Source: Clostridiales bacterium (lineage in GTDB: Bacteria; Bacillota; Clostridia; Christensenellales; UBA1242). Taken from it: 64,000 bases of DNA. Position 1 is the stretch's first letter, and each line of letters opens with the position of its first letter. The stretch lies in assembly GCA_015055745.1 (NCBI GenBank), contig SVHS01000005.1, positions 1-64,000 of the forward strand. The letters are read 5' to 3'. Shown here in pieces: positions 41,943 to 50,168 of the stretch. The notes below the pieces were generated by a model. It saw only the letters and a program-made list of their open reading frames with translations. It had not been told where the DNA came from and made no database searches. Both the position numbers and the translations under genes were made by a program.

Positions 41943-42236
41943 ATGATAGACAAAAAGACAAGAATAAAGTTAAGAAGTATCGCTTCTACTATAAAGCCAA
42001 TCGTATGGGTAGGCAAAGACGGATTTAGTGAAAATGTGTTGAAGCAAATAGAAGAAGAGCTATACAATCACGAATTGATAAAAATATCCCTCCAAGAAAA
42101 CACTCCTATCCCTAATGAATTTGAGATCACAGAAATAGCTGTAAAGTTAGGTGCAGAGGTGGTGACTACTATCGGTAGAAAAATCGTACTATACAAACAC
42201 AGCGAAAAGAAAAATATTAAGCATATCCTTGCTTAA
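41943..42236 (+). CDS. yhbY: YhbY-type CRM-domain RNA-binding protein
   Basis: A 97-residue single CRM domain that binds pre-50S ribosomal particles. R-S-I-A-S-T-I-K-P-I-V-W-V-G-K-D-G, E-x-x-x-x-H-E-L-I-K-I, and G-A-E-V-V-T-T-I-G-R-K-I-V-L-Y are the family features. GGGAG lies before the ATG. It forms the last gene of nth-obg-yhbY and ends in a terminator that overlaps its stop. Confidence 0.93.
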   Translation: MIDKKTRIKLRSIASTIKPIVWVGKDGFSENVLKQIEEELYNHELIKISLQENTPIPNEFEITEIAVKLGAEVVTTIGRKIVLYKHSEKKNIKHILA

Positions 42237-42246
42237 TATTTTTTTA
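42211..42246. terminator. Terminator after yhbY, possibly bidirectional
   Basis: A 12-bp perfect stem (42211-42222 with 42231-42242), eight-base loop and T-run. The A-run on the other side lets it serve the convergent gene ending at 42244. Confidence 0.85.
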
Positions 42247-42717
42247 TTCCACCTTAGTATATTCTTTGATTTGAAAATCTGTTTGTTTGACAGCAGATTT
42301 TTTATTTGCATTGTTTGATTTTTGTCCGCCCTTTAATAATCCACTCAGCAAAGAAGATAATCCATTATTTGATGTCAGCATAGAAAGGATATTACCAAGC
42401 CCTCCTCCTTTGCTAACACCACCTAATAATGACGCAATATTCCCTATTCCTTCCCCCTTAAACATTCCCAATAGTGGTGTCAAATTTTTTAAATCAAATG
42501 GAAATACTTTTTGCTCTGTGTTTTGTTTGTTTTCTTTCGGCTTTGGAATACAGTCACATTTCCCTTTTTTGAAGTTATTGTTCACATAATGATTTGGCAT
42601 ACATTCATATGGTTCTTGAAAAACTACTTTCCGAGTGCCACCTTTCGGAATATCATATCTTTGAATATAAGCATTTGGTTCTGGGAAAAGAGCAAACCTA
42701 CTATCTTCATTTTCCAT
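42244..42717 (-). CDS. Hypothetical protein with Gly/Leu-rich low-complexity tail
   Basis: A 157-residue protein I do not recognise. The N-terminal 60 residues carry aromatic and Pro residues and three cysteines (C-M-P-N, then K-C-D-C). The C-terminal half repeats short L-L-G / G-G-G-L-G-N-I units with no signal peptide. Similar low-complexity cores occur in spore or coat-associated proteins, but nothing here proves that. It is a single-gene transcript facing a small-protein/subtilase pair. Confidence 0.5.
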   Translation of the reverse strand: MENEDSRFALFPEPNAYIQRYDIPKGGTRKVVFQEPYECMPNHYVNNNFKKGKCDCIPKPKENKQNTEQKVFPFDLKNLTPLLGMFKGEGIGNIASLLGGVSKGGGLGNILSMLTSNNGLSSLLSGLLKGGQKSNNANKKSAVKQTDFQIKEYTKVE

Positions 42718-42799
42718 ACTTATATCTATGCAAATTTTTAAATTTTGCTCATCATGTGACAGCTAAATTTTTTTTATCATATATACCATTGAGGTAATT

Positions 42800-43081
42800 A
42801 TGCCAAGAGATTTTAAGAGTTTTGCAAAAGAAAATGAAAAAGTAATAAACGACAATAAAGATAAAGCAAATGAATATCAAGATATCCTCAATAAATACAA
42901 AAACATGGACAACAACGAACTTATGTCAAATCTTTTTAGCGAAGCGACCAAACTCAAAAAAGAAGGAAAACTAGACTCTCAGACTTTGTGTTCTTTGCAG
43001 TCTACACTATCACCATTTTTAAACACAGAACAACAAGAAATGTTGAAAAATTTGGTCAATGCTATAAATGAACAAAAATAA
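42800..43081 (+). CDS. Small helical hypothetical protein
   Basis: A 93-residue charged, all-helix protein, with E-L-M-S-N-L-F-S-E-A-T-K-L-K-K-E-G-K-L-D near the middle. Proteins of this look occur in Clostridia as short unassigned genes. GAGG precedes the ATG. Its stop overlaps the start of the subtilase by 14 nt. The tight coupling suggests that the two proteins work together, perhaps as protease and partner or inhibitor; this is inference. Confidence 0.7.
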   Translation: MPRDFKSFAKENEKVINDNKDKANEYQDILNKYKNMDNNELMSNLFSEATKLKKEGKLDSQTLCSLQSTLSPFLNTEQQEMLKNLVNAINEQK

Positions 43082-44171
43082 AGTAAGTAATCAAATTTTA
43101 AATAAAGTTTCTACTTTTTCACTAAAAAATCATGAAAAAGTAATCATTTCCAGTGCAAATTTTAACAAAACAAAAAAATTTTTGGATTTTTATAAATACA
43201 AATATATTCCTTATCGATTCGCCAATTGTTTTTACTTGCTCGCAGATATGGACGATATCTCCATACTTTCTGAGCAGGAAAATATAGATTACATACATCA
43301 AGTAGCAGATGTACAAACTCAAGATCAAGAAAAAAACTTTATCCATTTAGACAAGATCACAGAGGGAAAATATTTGGGAAAAGGTCAAACGATTTGTTTT
43401 ATCGATACAGGCATTCACCCACATCTTGATTTTATTCTTCCTCGCAATAGAATCATAAAATTTATCGACTTGATCAATAATAAAAAGTATCCTTACGATG
43501 ATAACGGACATGGCACTTTTGTGGCAGGCATCGCATGCGGTAATGGGATATATGACAAGCAAAATACTGGATTTGCTCCACTTTCAAATATTATCGCAAT
43601 CAAGGCTTTAAATAAAAATGGTAATAGCGATAGTAATGTAATATTGGACGCCATGCAATGGGTGTATGAAAATCATAAAGTATACAACATATCCGTGGTG
43701 TGTATGAGCTTTGGAGCTGATGCAAATGCCAATCTTGACCCACTCTCTCGTGGCGCAGAAGCTCTGTGGGAAATAGGCATCACTGTGGTCGCCGCTGCAG
43801 GCAACAGCGGACCAGAAAAAAATAGTATTAAATCTCCAGGAAATAACCCCAATATTATCACGGTAGGCGCACTGGACATCAAGAACATGCAGACAGCAAA
43901 TTTTAGTAGCAGAGGTCCCACTATCTATGGACACAAGCCTGATCTGCTCGCGCCTGCAGTAGATATCACTTCTTGTAATAATCTCAATACACCTTACACT
44001 ATCATGAGTGGCACTAGTGTAGCCACTCCGATCATAGCAGGTATATGCGCAGACATTAAAAGTAGAAATCCAAAACTGACTAATAATGAAATAAAAAACT
44101 TCCTACTCTCTCATTGCACGAAGATCACAGGTGACATCGACACAGAGGGAGCTGGTTATTTGAATTTTTGA
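43068..44171 (+). CDS. S8 subtilisin-like serine protease, cytoplasmic type
   Basis: A 367-residue protease. The first about 95 residues look like an inhibitor-type propeptide. The catalytic triad is Asp in I-C-F-I-D-T-G-I-H, His in D-N-G-H-G-T-F-V-A-G, and Ser in I-M-S-G-T-S-V-A-T-P. AAAGNSGP is the oxyanion Asn motif. No signal peptide is present, so it acts inside the cell, as intracellular subtilisins or the Csp germination proteases of Clostridia do. It has no ribosome-binding site of its own and starts inside the preceding gene. Confidence 0.9.
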   Translation: MNKNKVSNQILNKVSTFSLKNHEKVIISSANFNKTKKFLDFYKYKYIPYRFANCFYLLADMDDISILSEQENIDYIHQVADVQTQDQEKNFIHLDKITEGKYLGKGQTICFIDTGIHPHLDFILPRNRIIKFIDLINNKKYPYDDNGHGTFVAGIACGNGIYDKQNTGFAPLSNIIAIKALNKNGNSDSNVILDAMQWVYENHKVYNISVVCMSFGADANANLDPLSRGAEALWEIGITVVAAAGNSGPEKNSIKSPGNNPNIITVGALDIKNMQTANFSSRGPTIYGHKPDLLAPAVDITSCNNLNTPYTIMSGTSVATPIIAGICADIKSRNPKLTNNEIKNFLLSHCTKITGDIDTEGAGYLNF

Positions 44172-44182
44172 CAAATAAAATA

Positions 44183-44211
44183 TTTACATTTTTGTCTCGC
44201 CGTGATATAAT
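44183..44211 (+). promoter_or_regulatory. Promoter of the ABC-like gene, leaderless arrangement
   Basis: TTTACA (44183-44188), 17 bp, TATAAT (44206-44211), 6 nt, then the ATG at 44218. Confidence 0.75.
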
Positions 44212-44217
44212 ATTTAC

Positions 44218-44838
44218 ATGATAAAACTACAAAATATTTACATAAAATATCATAGCGATTTTTACTCTCTATACGACTACTCTAGAGATATAAAATCTCA
44301 CACTTTATTCGTGGGAGATTTTTTTAGTGGCAGTCTCGCTCTTATGCGTATATTGAGCGGAATTGACACAAATTATCAAGGGAATTGTATCATAGATGAA
44401 ATAGATATAAAAGATATAAAAAATAAAGATTTCACTGTCGCTTATCTACCTCAAGATCCTGTATTGTTTAACTATAAAACTGTAGAAAAAAATCTCATTT
44501 ATACACTGAAAATACGAAAAATAAATAAAAATATAATAAAAAACACTGTTTTTGAATATAAAAATCATTATAAAATTAATTTTTTTGATAAAAAAATAAA
44601 ATCTTTAAATATAAGCGAAAGAAAAATAGTAGCACTCTTAAGAGCTATTATTAGAAAGCCAAAGTATATATTATTGGAAAATTTTTATGAAAATTTAGAT
44701 GAAAAATATTTTCCTATTGTCAATCAGATTTTATCAGATATAAAAAATAATACCACCATAATTGCCTGTGAAAATGAAAGGAAAAACATTGATATATTTG
44801 ATGACTTTGATATTGTAAAATTGTCAAATTCTAACTAA
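44218..44838 (+). CDS. Degenerate ABC-type ATPase domain protein
   Basis: A 206-residue protein with the layout of an ABC transporter ATPase but with the ATP site ruined. The Walker A position (33-40) reads G-D-F-F-S-G-S-L without the GK(S/T). A Q-loop is kept (L-P-Q-D-P, Q79). The signature position reads L-N-I-S-E-R-K (130-136). Walker B is I-L-L-E-N-F (151-156), with the catalytic Asp-Glu lost, and the switch His is missing. The fold seems maintained, so it may be a non-hydrolysing regulatory or structural protein. No membrane partner gene is next to it. Confidence 0.7.
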   Translation: MIKLQNIYIKYHSDFYSLYDYSRDIKSHTLFVGDFFSGSLALMRILSGIDTNYQGNCIIDEIDIKDIKNKDFTVAYLPQDPVLFNYKTVEKNLIYTLKIRKINKNIIKNTVFEYKNHYKINFFDKKIKSLNISERKIVALLRAIIRKPKYILLENFYENLDEKYFPIVNQILSDIKNNTTIIACENERKNIDIFDDFDIVKLSNSN

Positions 44839-44864
44839 AGCTTTTCGGATATACTAAGACAAAC

Positions 44865-44895
44865 AAAAAAGGAAGCTCATCTTCCTTTTTTATTT
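44865..44895. terminator. Bidirectional terminator between ABC-like gene and clpC
   Basis: A 10-bp perfect stem (44866-44875 with 44881-44890), five-base loop, and A/T runs on both sides. Confidence 0.85.
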
Positions 44896-47370
44896 TTATT
44901 CACTAGGTTTGGTCAAGAAAATCAATTTATTTTCTTTACAATCCACCAAGACTATATTACCTTTTAAAATCTCTCCACGAAGCATTCTATCAGCCAATTC
45001 ATCTTCTATTTTGCTAGTGATCAATCTTTTCATTGGCCTTGCTCCAAAGTCATCATTTGTGCCATTTTTTACAAGGTAATTTAAAGTAGATGTAGTGAAC
45101 TTTAACTCTACTCCACTTTGTTTTAGATTTTTATTCAAGTCAGCTAACATTTTCTTAGCGATATCTTTCAAAACTTGTGGTGAAAGCCTGTTGAAATTTA
45201 CAATATTGTCGATACGGTTGATGATCTCTGGCTTGAAATATTTTTTGAGCTCACTAAGCATCATCTGAGATTTATCTTCGTCGTCATTTTTCTCATTGAA
45301 ACCAAGACTAACATTCTTTTTATTCAATTTGTCACTACCGATATTTGATGTCAAAATAATGATAGTATTTTTAAAGCTAACGATTTTACCATGACTGTCT
45401 GTAAGTCTGCCATCGTCCAAGATTTGAAGTAGCATATTAAATACTTCTGGGTGAGCTTTTTCTATCTCATCAAATAAGACTACGCTATATGGTTTTCTCC
45501 TTACCTGCTCGGTCAATTGACCTCCGTCATCAAAACCCACATATCCCGGAGGACTACCAATGAGCTTTGACACACTGTGAGCTTCCATAAATTCACTCAT
45601 GTCAAGACGAATGATTTTATTTTCATCATCAAACAACGCTTCTGCCAAAGCTTTGCTCAATTCGGTCTTACCGACACCTGTAGGTCCAAGGAACAAGAAA
45701 CTACCTATCGGACGCTTTGGATCTCGGATACCGATACGGCTACGTCTGATTGCTTTTGCCACTTTCTCCACTGCCTCATCTTGTCCTTTTACTCTCTCGG
45801 TCAGAGTTTTTTCTAGATTGAGGAGTTTTTCCGCTTCACCCTCTGTGAGCTTTGTGAGAGGAATATTCGTCCATTTGCTGATCACTTCTGCCACATCATT
45901 TTCTGTGATGACAGCATTGGTCTGATCTGCGCTGACTGGTAGAGATTTTTGTCTATCAATCTCATCTTTTATCTGAGTGATTTTATCTCTTAGTTTACCA
46001 GCCTTTTCAAAATCTTCTTGGTTGACAGCGTCTTCTTTCTCAGCCTCAAGCTTTACAAGTTTTGCTTTCAAAGACTTTATCTCAGTGCTATCATAGTTTG
46101 TCTTGACTTTTGCTCTACTAGATGCCTCATCGATAAGATCAATTGCTTTGTCTGGCAGACTCCTATCTTGGATATACCTATCTGACAATGTGGCAGCAGC
46201 TTTGATAGCCTCATCTGTAATCTTTACTTTGTGGAACGCTTCGTATGAATCTTTAAGCCCTGTCAAGATAGCAATAGTCTGCTCGACTGTAGGCGGATCT
46301 ACTGTGATAGGCTGGAACCTTCGCTCCAAGGCTTTATCTTTTTCAATATATTTTCTATATTCATCTGTAGTGGTAGCGCCGATAGTCTGCATTTCTCCTC
46401 TAGCAAGATACGGCTTGAGCATATCTGCTGGATTGGTCTCACCTTTGTCACTTCCGACTTGAGCTAAAGTGTGTATCTCGTCTATAAATACTATGATATC
46501 TCTATTAGAAGTAATCATCTCGATAGCATTTTTTAGCTTTTCTTCCATGCTACCACGATATTTTGTACCAGCCATCAATCCACCAATATCTAGACTATAA
46601 ATGGTCTTATTTTTTAGCAACGCAGGCACATCACCAGAAACTATTCTTCTAGCTAATCCCTCTACTACAGCGGTCTTACCCACACCTGCTTCACCGATAA
46701 GGACTGGATTGTTTTTTGTCTTTCTACATAGTATCTCTATCATGCGCTCTATCTCTGAATCTCTGCCGATAATTGGATCTATTTTTCCATTTTTTGCTCG
46801 TAGAGTCAAATCACTACCCATATCAAGCAATTCTTGAGGCAATTCACTCACATATGCGTCTTGTTTGCTTGCCTGAGGATTCTTTTGTTCATGATTTTTC
46901 AAATTACCTACCTGTACAAATCCATCAGTGTCAAAGCTTGAGTCATTGGCATTATTTATAATGCTAATAGCTTTGTTTCTCATCTCATATACATTGAGCT
47001 TTAATACCCCTGCCAAAATATTGATAGCAAAGCTATCATCTTGGCTAAGCATCGCCACCAACAAATGCTCAGTAGATATATACGCAGAGTGTGTCTTTTT
47101 GGCCACACTATTGGCTATCATGAGCATCTCTTTTACACGCGGAGTGAGCTCGACTACACTTGACGGGATACCGCCACTACCGACATTATTTAAAATCTCT
47201 TGGATAATATCTGGACTCACACGATACGCTTGGAGCAATTTTTTTGATTTGCTCTCCACTTTGCTAAGTGCATACAAAATATGCTCAGTGCCCACCTCAT
47301 TTGTCCTATGCGCAGCAAATTGTGATGCCACCTGCAAACATTTGTTTGCTAAATCTGTAAGATTGTACAT
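44896..47370 (-). CDS. clpC: ATP-dependent Clp protease ATPase ClpC
   Basis: Unfoldase of the ClpCP protease. The 824-residue protein has two Clp-N repeats (NEVGTEHIL and A-Y-I-STEHLL, the glutamates that bind phosphoarginine in Bacillus ClpC). AAA-1 has GEAGVGKT and a UVR-type middle region follows (D-F-E-K-A-G-K-L-R). AAA-2 has GPTGVGKTEL and SPPGYVG, with a D2-small domain at the end. It is the last gene of ctsR-mcsA-mcsB-clpC and lies 2 nt after mcsB. Confidence 0.97.
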   Translation of the reverse strand: MYNLTDLANKCLQVASQFAAHRTNEVGTEHILYALSKVESKSKKLLQAYRVSPDIIQEILNNVGSGGIPSSVVELTPRVKEMLMIANSVAKKTHSAYISTEHLLVAMLSQDDSFAINILAGVLKLNVYEMRNKAISIINNANDSSFDTDGFVQVGNLKNHEQKNPQASKQDAYVSELPQELLDMGSDLTLRAKNGKIDPIIGRDSEIERMIEILCRKTKNNPVLIGEAGVGKTAVVEGLARRIVSGDVPALLKNKTIYSLDIGGLMAGTKYRGSMEEKLKNAIEMITSNRDIIVFIDEIHTLAQVGSDKGETNPADMLKPYLARGEMQTIGATTTDEYRKYIEKDKALERRFQPITVDPPTVEQTIAILTGLKDSYEAFHKVKITDEAIKAAATLSDRYIQDRSLPDKAIDLIDEASSRAKVKTNYDSTEIKSLKAKLVKLEAEKEDAVNQEDFEKAGKLRDKITQIKDEIDRQKSLPVSADQTNAVITENDVAEVISKWTNIPLTKLTEGEAEKLLNLEKTLTERVKGQDEAVEKVAKAIRRSRIGIRDPKRPIGSFLFLGPTGVGKTELSKALAEALFDDENKIIRLDMSEFMEAHSVSKLIGSPPGYVGFDDGGQLTEQVRRKPYSVVLFDEIEKAHPEVFNMLLQILDDGRLTDSHGKIVSFKNTIIILTSNIGSDKLNKKNVSLGFNEKNDDEDKSQMMLSELKKYFKPEIINRIDNIVNFNRLSPQVLKDIAKKMLADLNKNLKQSGVELKFTTSTLNYLVKNGTNDDFGARPMKRLITSKIEDELADRMLRGEILKGNIVLVDCKENKLIFLTKPSE

Positions 47371-47372
47371 AA

Positions 47373-48182
47373 TTATTCTCCTTTTAAGATAGATTTCACT
47401 TTGCTAGCCAAATCTTTCAGTTCACTTTGTGAGATAAATTCTTGATTTTGATCTTGTGTCAATTTTTGTAGCTTGTTTATAGTCTCTACTTTGATATTTG
47501 TAAGCCCTAAATTGATGCCATTTCTAACATGAATGATTAGCTTATTTAATTCATCAAAAGTCAATATATATGCACTACTTAATATCGCGATACTTCTACA
47601 CATCTTATCCATAAGCTCATCATGTTTGTTTAAATCTAGTATCTTAATACTTTCGACTTCTAAATCTTGCAATTTTTGGATAGTTTTTTCAAAATCTTCA
47701 CGTATTTGGTTTTCACCCATGCCTAGATTACACATTGTAGAAATCTTGTACACACTTGGAAGCTTTGTTTCTATCAAAACATAACCTAGCTTAGCTAGAT
47801 TTTGTCTAAGCTGATCCATTTTACCCAAAACTTTGATAGAGTCTAGGCACATCTCACACTCAAGACGCACGCCTGCACCTATTTTTTTGATATCACTCAT
47901 GAGATAACCATATTCATCACTGTATGCAAAGCTTATCTTGTGAGAAAGATAATCTGCTACTTCTTTTGCTTGCTCAAATGCTGTATTGGAATAGCCATCT
48001 ACTCTAGACTCGATAGTCAAATGCTCTCCATCAAAGAGTGTAATATGAGTACTCTTTCCGTCCAATAACTTCTCTATTTTTTCTTTGATCTCTTGCTTTT
48101 CTTCATCTTTTAGCTTAGGCACAAATTTGTAGTCTTTTAGATTTCTAAAGATACTTACTTTTGTAGATAATACATTATTCAT
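47373..48182 (-). CDS. mcsB: McsB-like protein, degenerate arginine kinase
   Basis: Occupies the mcsB position between mcsA and clpC. From the ATG at 48182 (GGAGAG upstream) it is 269 residues, against about 350-360 for active McsB. The C-terminal half still shows the phosphagen-kinase frame (K-I-S-T-M-C-N-L-G, RNGINLGL). The catalytic NEEDHxR is F-D-G-E-H-L-T (about 50-56), the N-terminal SSRIRLARN is S-T-K-V-S-I-F-R-N, the loop with the second catalytic Glu is deleted, and the terminal RDxxRA is absent. It is probably a pseudokinase that can still bind McsA or ClpC. Confidence 0.85.
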   Translation of the reverse strand: MNNVLSTKVSIFRNLKDYKFVPKLKDEEKQEIKEKIEKLLDGKSTHITLFDGEHLTIESRVDGYSNTAFEQAKEVADYLSHKISFAYSDEYGYLMSDIKKIGAGVRLECEMCLDSIKVLGKMDQLRQNLAKLGYVLIETKLPSVYKISTMCNLGMGENQIREDFEKTIQKLQDLEVESIKILDLNKHDELMDKMCRSIAILSSAYILTFDELNKLIIHVRNGINLGLTNIKVETINKLQKLTQDQNQEFISQSELKDLASKVKSILKGE

Positions 48183-48675
48183 TTGCACTCTCCAATTTTA
48201 CGATTTGTTTTTTAATCTTTGCCGCGTCTTCATATCTTTCTTCTTGTACTGCAAGCTTCATCTCAGCTCTGAGAGCTTTGATTTTTTCCTCAGGTGTTTG
48301 TTTCTTTGCTCTAGCATTAGATTTTGTACCAATCGCATCTTGCTGATGCTTATCAAAAGGGGCTATCCTTTTTACTATTTTGGCTATCTCTTCCCTAAAC
48401 GCTTCATAACAGTTTGGACAACCAAATCTTCCGCTAGACTTAAACTCTCTAAGACTAGTCTTGCATACAGGACATGATACATTTTCCACTTTTTCGAATG
48501 GCAAAAAATCAGCAAAACTCATAAACATATCATCAAAAAGACTAGTAGGAGAAGTATTGAAGACTCCTTCTTTTATAGCACATTCACGACATAAGCTAGT
48601 CTTTTGACTCACTCCGTTTACTATCAAAGTAGAACGATACACACTAGGACGACCACATTTATTACAATTTTCCAT
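48175..48675 (-). CDS. mcsA: McsA, zinc-finger activator of McsB/CtsR
   Basis: A 166-residue partner protein. The first zinc finger is CNKCG-x-C-R-E-C with long spacing, the second is CPVC-x-x-F-G-C-P-N-C, and a C-terminal UVR motif follows (A-V-Q-E-E-R-Y-E-D-A-A-K-I-K). In Bacillus it activates the McsB kinase and senses thiol and heat stress. It lies 9 nt after ctsR and overlaps mcsB. Confidence 0.92.
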   Translation of the reverse strand: MENCNKCGRPSVYRSTLIVNGVSQKTSLCRECAIKEGVFNTSPTSLFDDMFMSFADFLPFEKVENVSCPVCKTSLREFKSSGRFGCPNCYEAFREEIAKIVKRIAPFDKHQQDAIGTKSNARAKKQTPEEKIKALRAEMKLAVQEERYEDAAKIKKQIVKLESANE

Positions 48676-48684
48676 ATTTCCTCC

Positions 48685-49152
48685 TTATTTTCTATCCTCT
48701 AATTTCATCAATTCTATTATAACCTGTCTCAATATATTTGCTCTCAGCTTATTATCCATATTTATAGGATTATTTAGTGCTTTTGCGCTAATTGTACTCT
48801 TTATCAACTCACATTCTCTCTCACTGAGAAGCTTCCTCTCGCATAAATGAGACAAAATCTGATTTGCTTGCAGAATACTAATCGGCTCATCACATAATAC
48901 CAAGGCATTTTTTAAAAAATTGTTGTCACTATCTTGCACTCTCAGCACTTTGATATACCCACTACCACCTCTTTGACTCTCTACTACAAAACCTCGATTG
49001 ACAGTAAAGCGAGTATTTAAAACATAATTTATCTGACTAGGCACACAAGAAAAGAATTTTGCCAAATCATTTCTACTTAGCTCAATAAACTCATCTTCAT
49101 CTAAGCTAGACATAATAAATTCTTCTATCAAGTCGCTAATACTCCTACTCAT
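48685..49152 (-). CDS. ctsR: Heat-shock repressor CtsR
   Basis: Represses clp genes until heat or protein stress. It is 155 residues. The winged-HTH part holds S-R-N-D-L-A-K-F-F-S-C-V-P-S-Q-I-N-Y-V, and the glycine-rich wing is S-Q-R-G-G-S-G-Y-I, whose RGGGGYI-like tip enters the minor groove. AGGAGGG precedes the ATG. Its operator lies directly upstream, so it controls its own operon. Confidence 0.96.
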   Translation of the reverse strand: MSRSISDLIEEFIMSSLDEDEFIELSRNDLAKFFSCVPSQINYVLNTRFTVNRGFVVESQRGGSGYIKVLRVQDSDNNFLKNALVLCDEPISILQANQILSHLCERKLLSERECELIKSTISAKALNNPINMDNKLRANILRQVIIELMKLEDRK

Positions 49153-49171
49153 TTTACCCTCCTTTTATGAA

Positions 49172-49188
49172 TTTGACTATCTTTGACC
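49172..49188 (-). promoter_or_regulatory. CtsR operator
   Basis: On the minus strand GGTCAAA-GAT-AGTCAAA, the direct heptad repeat bound by CtsR (RGTCAAA-N3-RGTCAAA). It lies just after the predicted transcription start and 20 nt before the ctsR start codon. Confidence 0.9.
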
Positions 49189-49197
49189 TTTGTAATA

Positions 49198-49226
49198 ATT
49201 ATATTCATATATTATCCATTTGTCAA
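49198..49226 (-). promoter_or_regulatory. ctsR operon promoter
   Basis: TTGACA (49221-49226), exactly 17 bp, TATAAT (49198-49203), both consensus hexamers. Confidence 0.9.
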
Positions 49227-49254
49227 GAGAAAAATGCAAAAATTTATTTTTTAC

Positions 49255-49284
49255 AAAAAAAATTTCACAACGGGTGTGAAATTT
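49255..49284 (-). terminator. Terminator of the TIGR02206-type gene
   Basis: A 10-bp stem (49260-49269 with 49275-49284), five-base loop, followed on the minus strand by a T-run. Confidence 0.85.
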
Positions 49285-49287
49285 ATA

Positions 49288-50061
49288 TTATGTATGCTTC
49301 TCTACTACCTCTTCTTCGTCTGGCTCTATTCTAGTACGGAGAGTGCAAAGCTTGTATACACCTAGCACTACAAAGCCCATAGCCATGTGAGCCACGACTA
49401 ACAATGTCGTATAAAGAATCTGTGATGCATTATGTATACTTTTTAAGAATGGTAATGGCACTCCTGCTGGGTTTGCCAAAAACATCAAATTACCACCTGA
49501 CAATATATTGATAAAAATAGCCAAGATCATAAATATGCTACAAAATAGGCAATATTTACCTACCGACTTCATAGTCGGCTGGATAGATTTTGTGACAAAT
49601 ATCATGACACCACAATATACCATGATAGAATGATATACCATGCTATATATACACTGAAAATGCCATATAGGGTAAGTACTAAATGATGTAGATGGTGATA
49701 TGATAAATATAACACCAGCAATAATACCTGCCATAGCGATATAAGACCTGCCTAAATCATTGATTAATTGTCTTTTTGACCACATACACCATAACGCATA
49801 TATGAAAAGTGAACAAAAGTACAATGGAACCCAAGAGTTTACTCCAAAGATATTGCATGACCAAGTCCACATTATCTTAAATAATTCTAAACATGTGAGT
49901 ACTATAGCAAATACTCTACAAAGCTTGGTATATGTACCACTAGTCATATGTCGGGTAAATACCACAGCCACCGCGATCAAAACAAAGCATATCACTATAC
50001 TAATAATATGCGCTGTACTAAATAATCCAACTGGTGGATATATACCCATTTTGCTAAACAT
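49288..50061 (-). CDS. YwaF/TIGR02206-type membrane protein
   Basis: A 257-residue integral membrane protein with about seven transmembrane segments. The conserved W-V-P-L-Y-F-C-S-L-F-I block and Y-H-S-I-M-V-Y-C-G match the TMEM164/YwaF-like TIGR02206 group, whose members resemble acyltransferase-like membrane proteins of unknown substrate. The C-terminal tail is acidic. Its promoter places the predicted transcript start at the ATG. Confidence 0.8.
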   Translation of the reverse strand: MFSKMGIYPPVGLFSTAHIISIVICFVLIAVAVVFTRHMTSGTYTKLCRVFAIVLTCLELFKIMWTWSCNIFGVNSWVPLYFCSLFIYALWCMWSKRQLINDLGRSYIAMAGIIAGVIFIISPSTSFSTYPIWHFQCIYSMVYHSIMVYCGVMIFVTKSIQPTMKSVGKYCLFCSIFMILAIFINILSGGNLMFLANPAGVPLPFLKSIHNASQILYTTLLVVAHMAMGFVVLGVYKLCTLRTRIEPDEEEVVEKHT

Positions 50062-50067
50062 GATTTT

Positions 50068-50096
50068 ATAATATCAAAATATATAAAAAATTACAA
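50068..50096 (-). promoter_or_regulatory. Promoter of the YwaF-like gene, leaderless arrangement
   Basis: TTGTAA (50091-50096), 17 bp, TATTAT (50068-50073), 6 nt, then the ATG at 50061. Confidence 0.75.
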
Positions 50097-50168
50097 TTAT
50101 TTTTCTGAAATTTTACACAAATTTACAAAACTTTTACATTTTATGTGTTATTGCATTTATATGTGTGA

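Noticed and set aside
45599-47392. Several plus-strand frames of 78-154 codons over clpC
   Set aside because: All antisense to the conserved clpC frame. Their composition is that of reversed codons.
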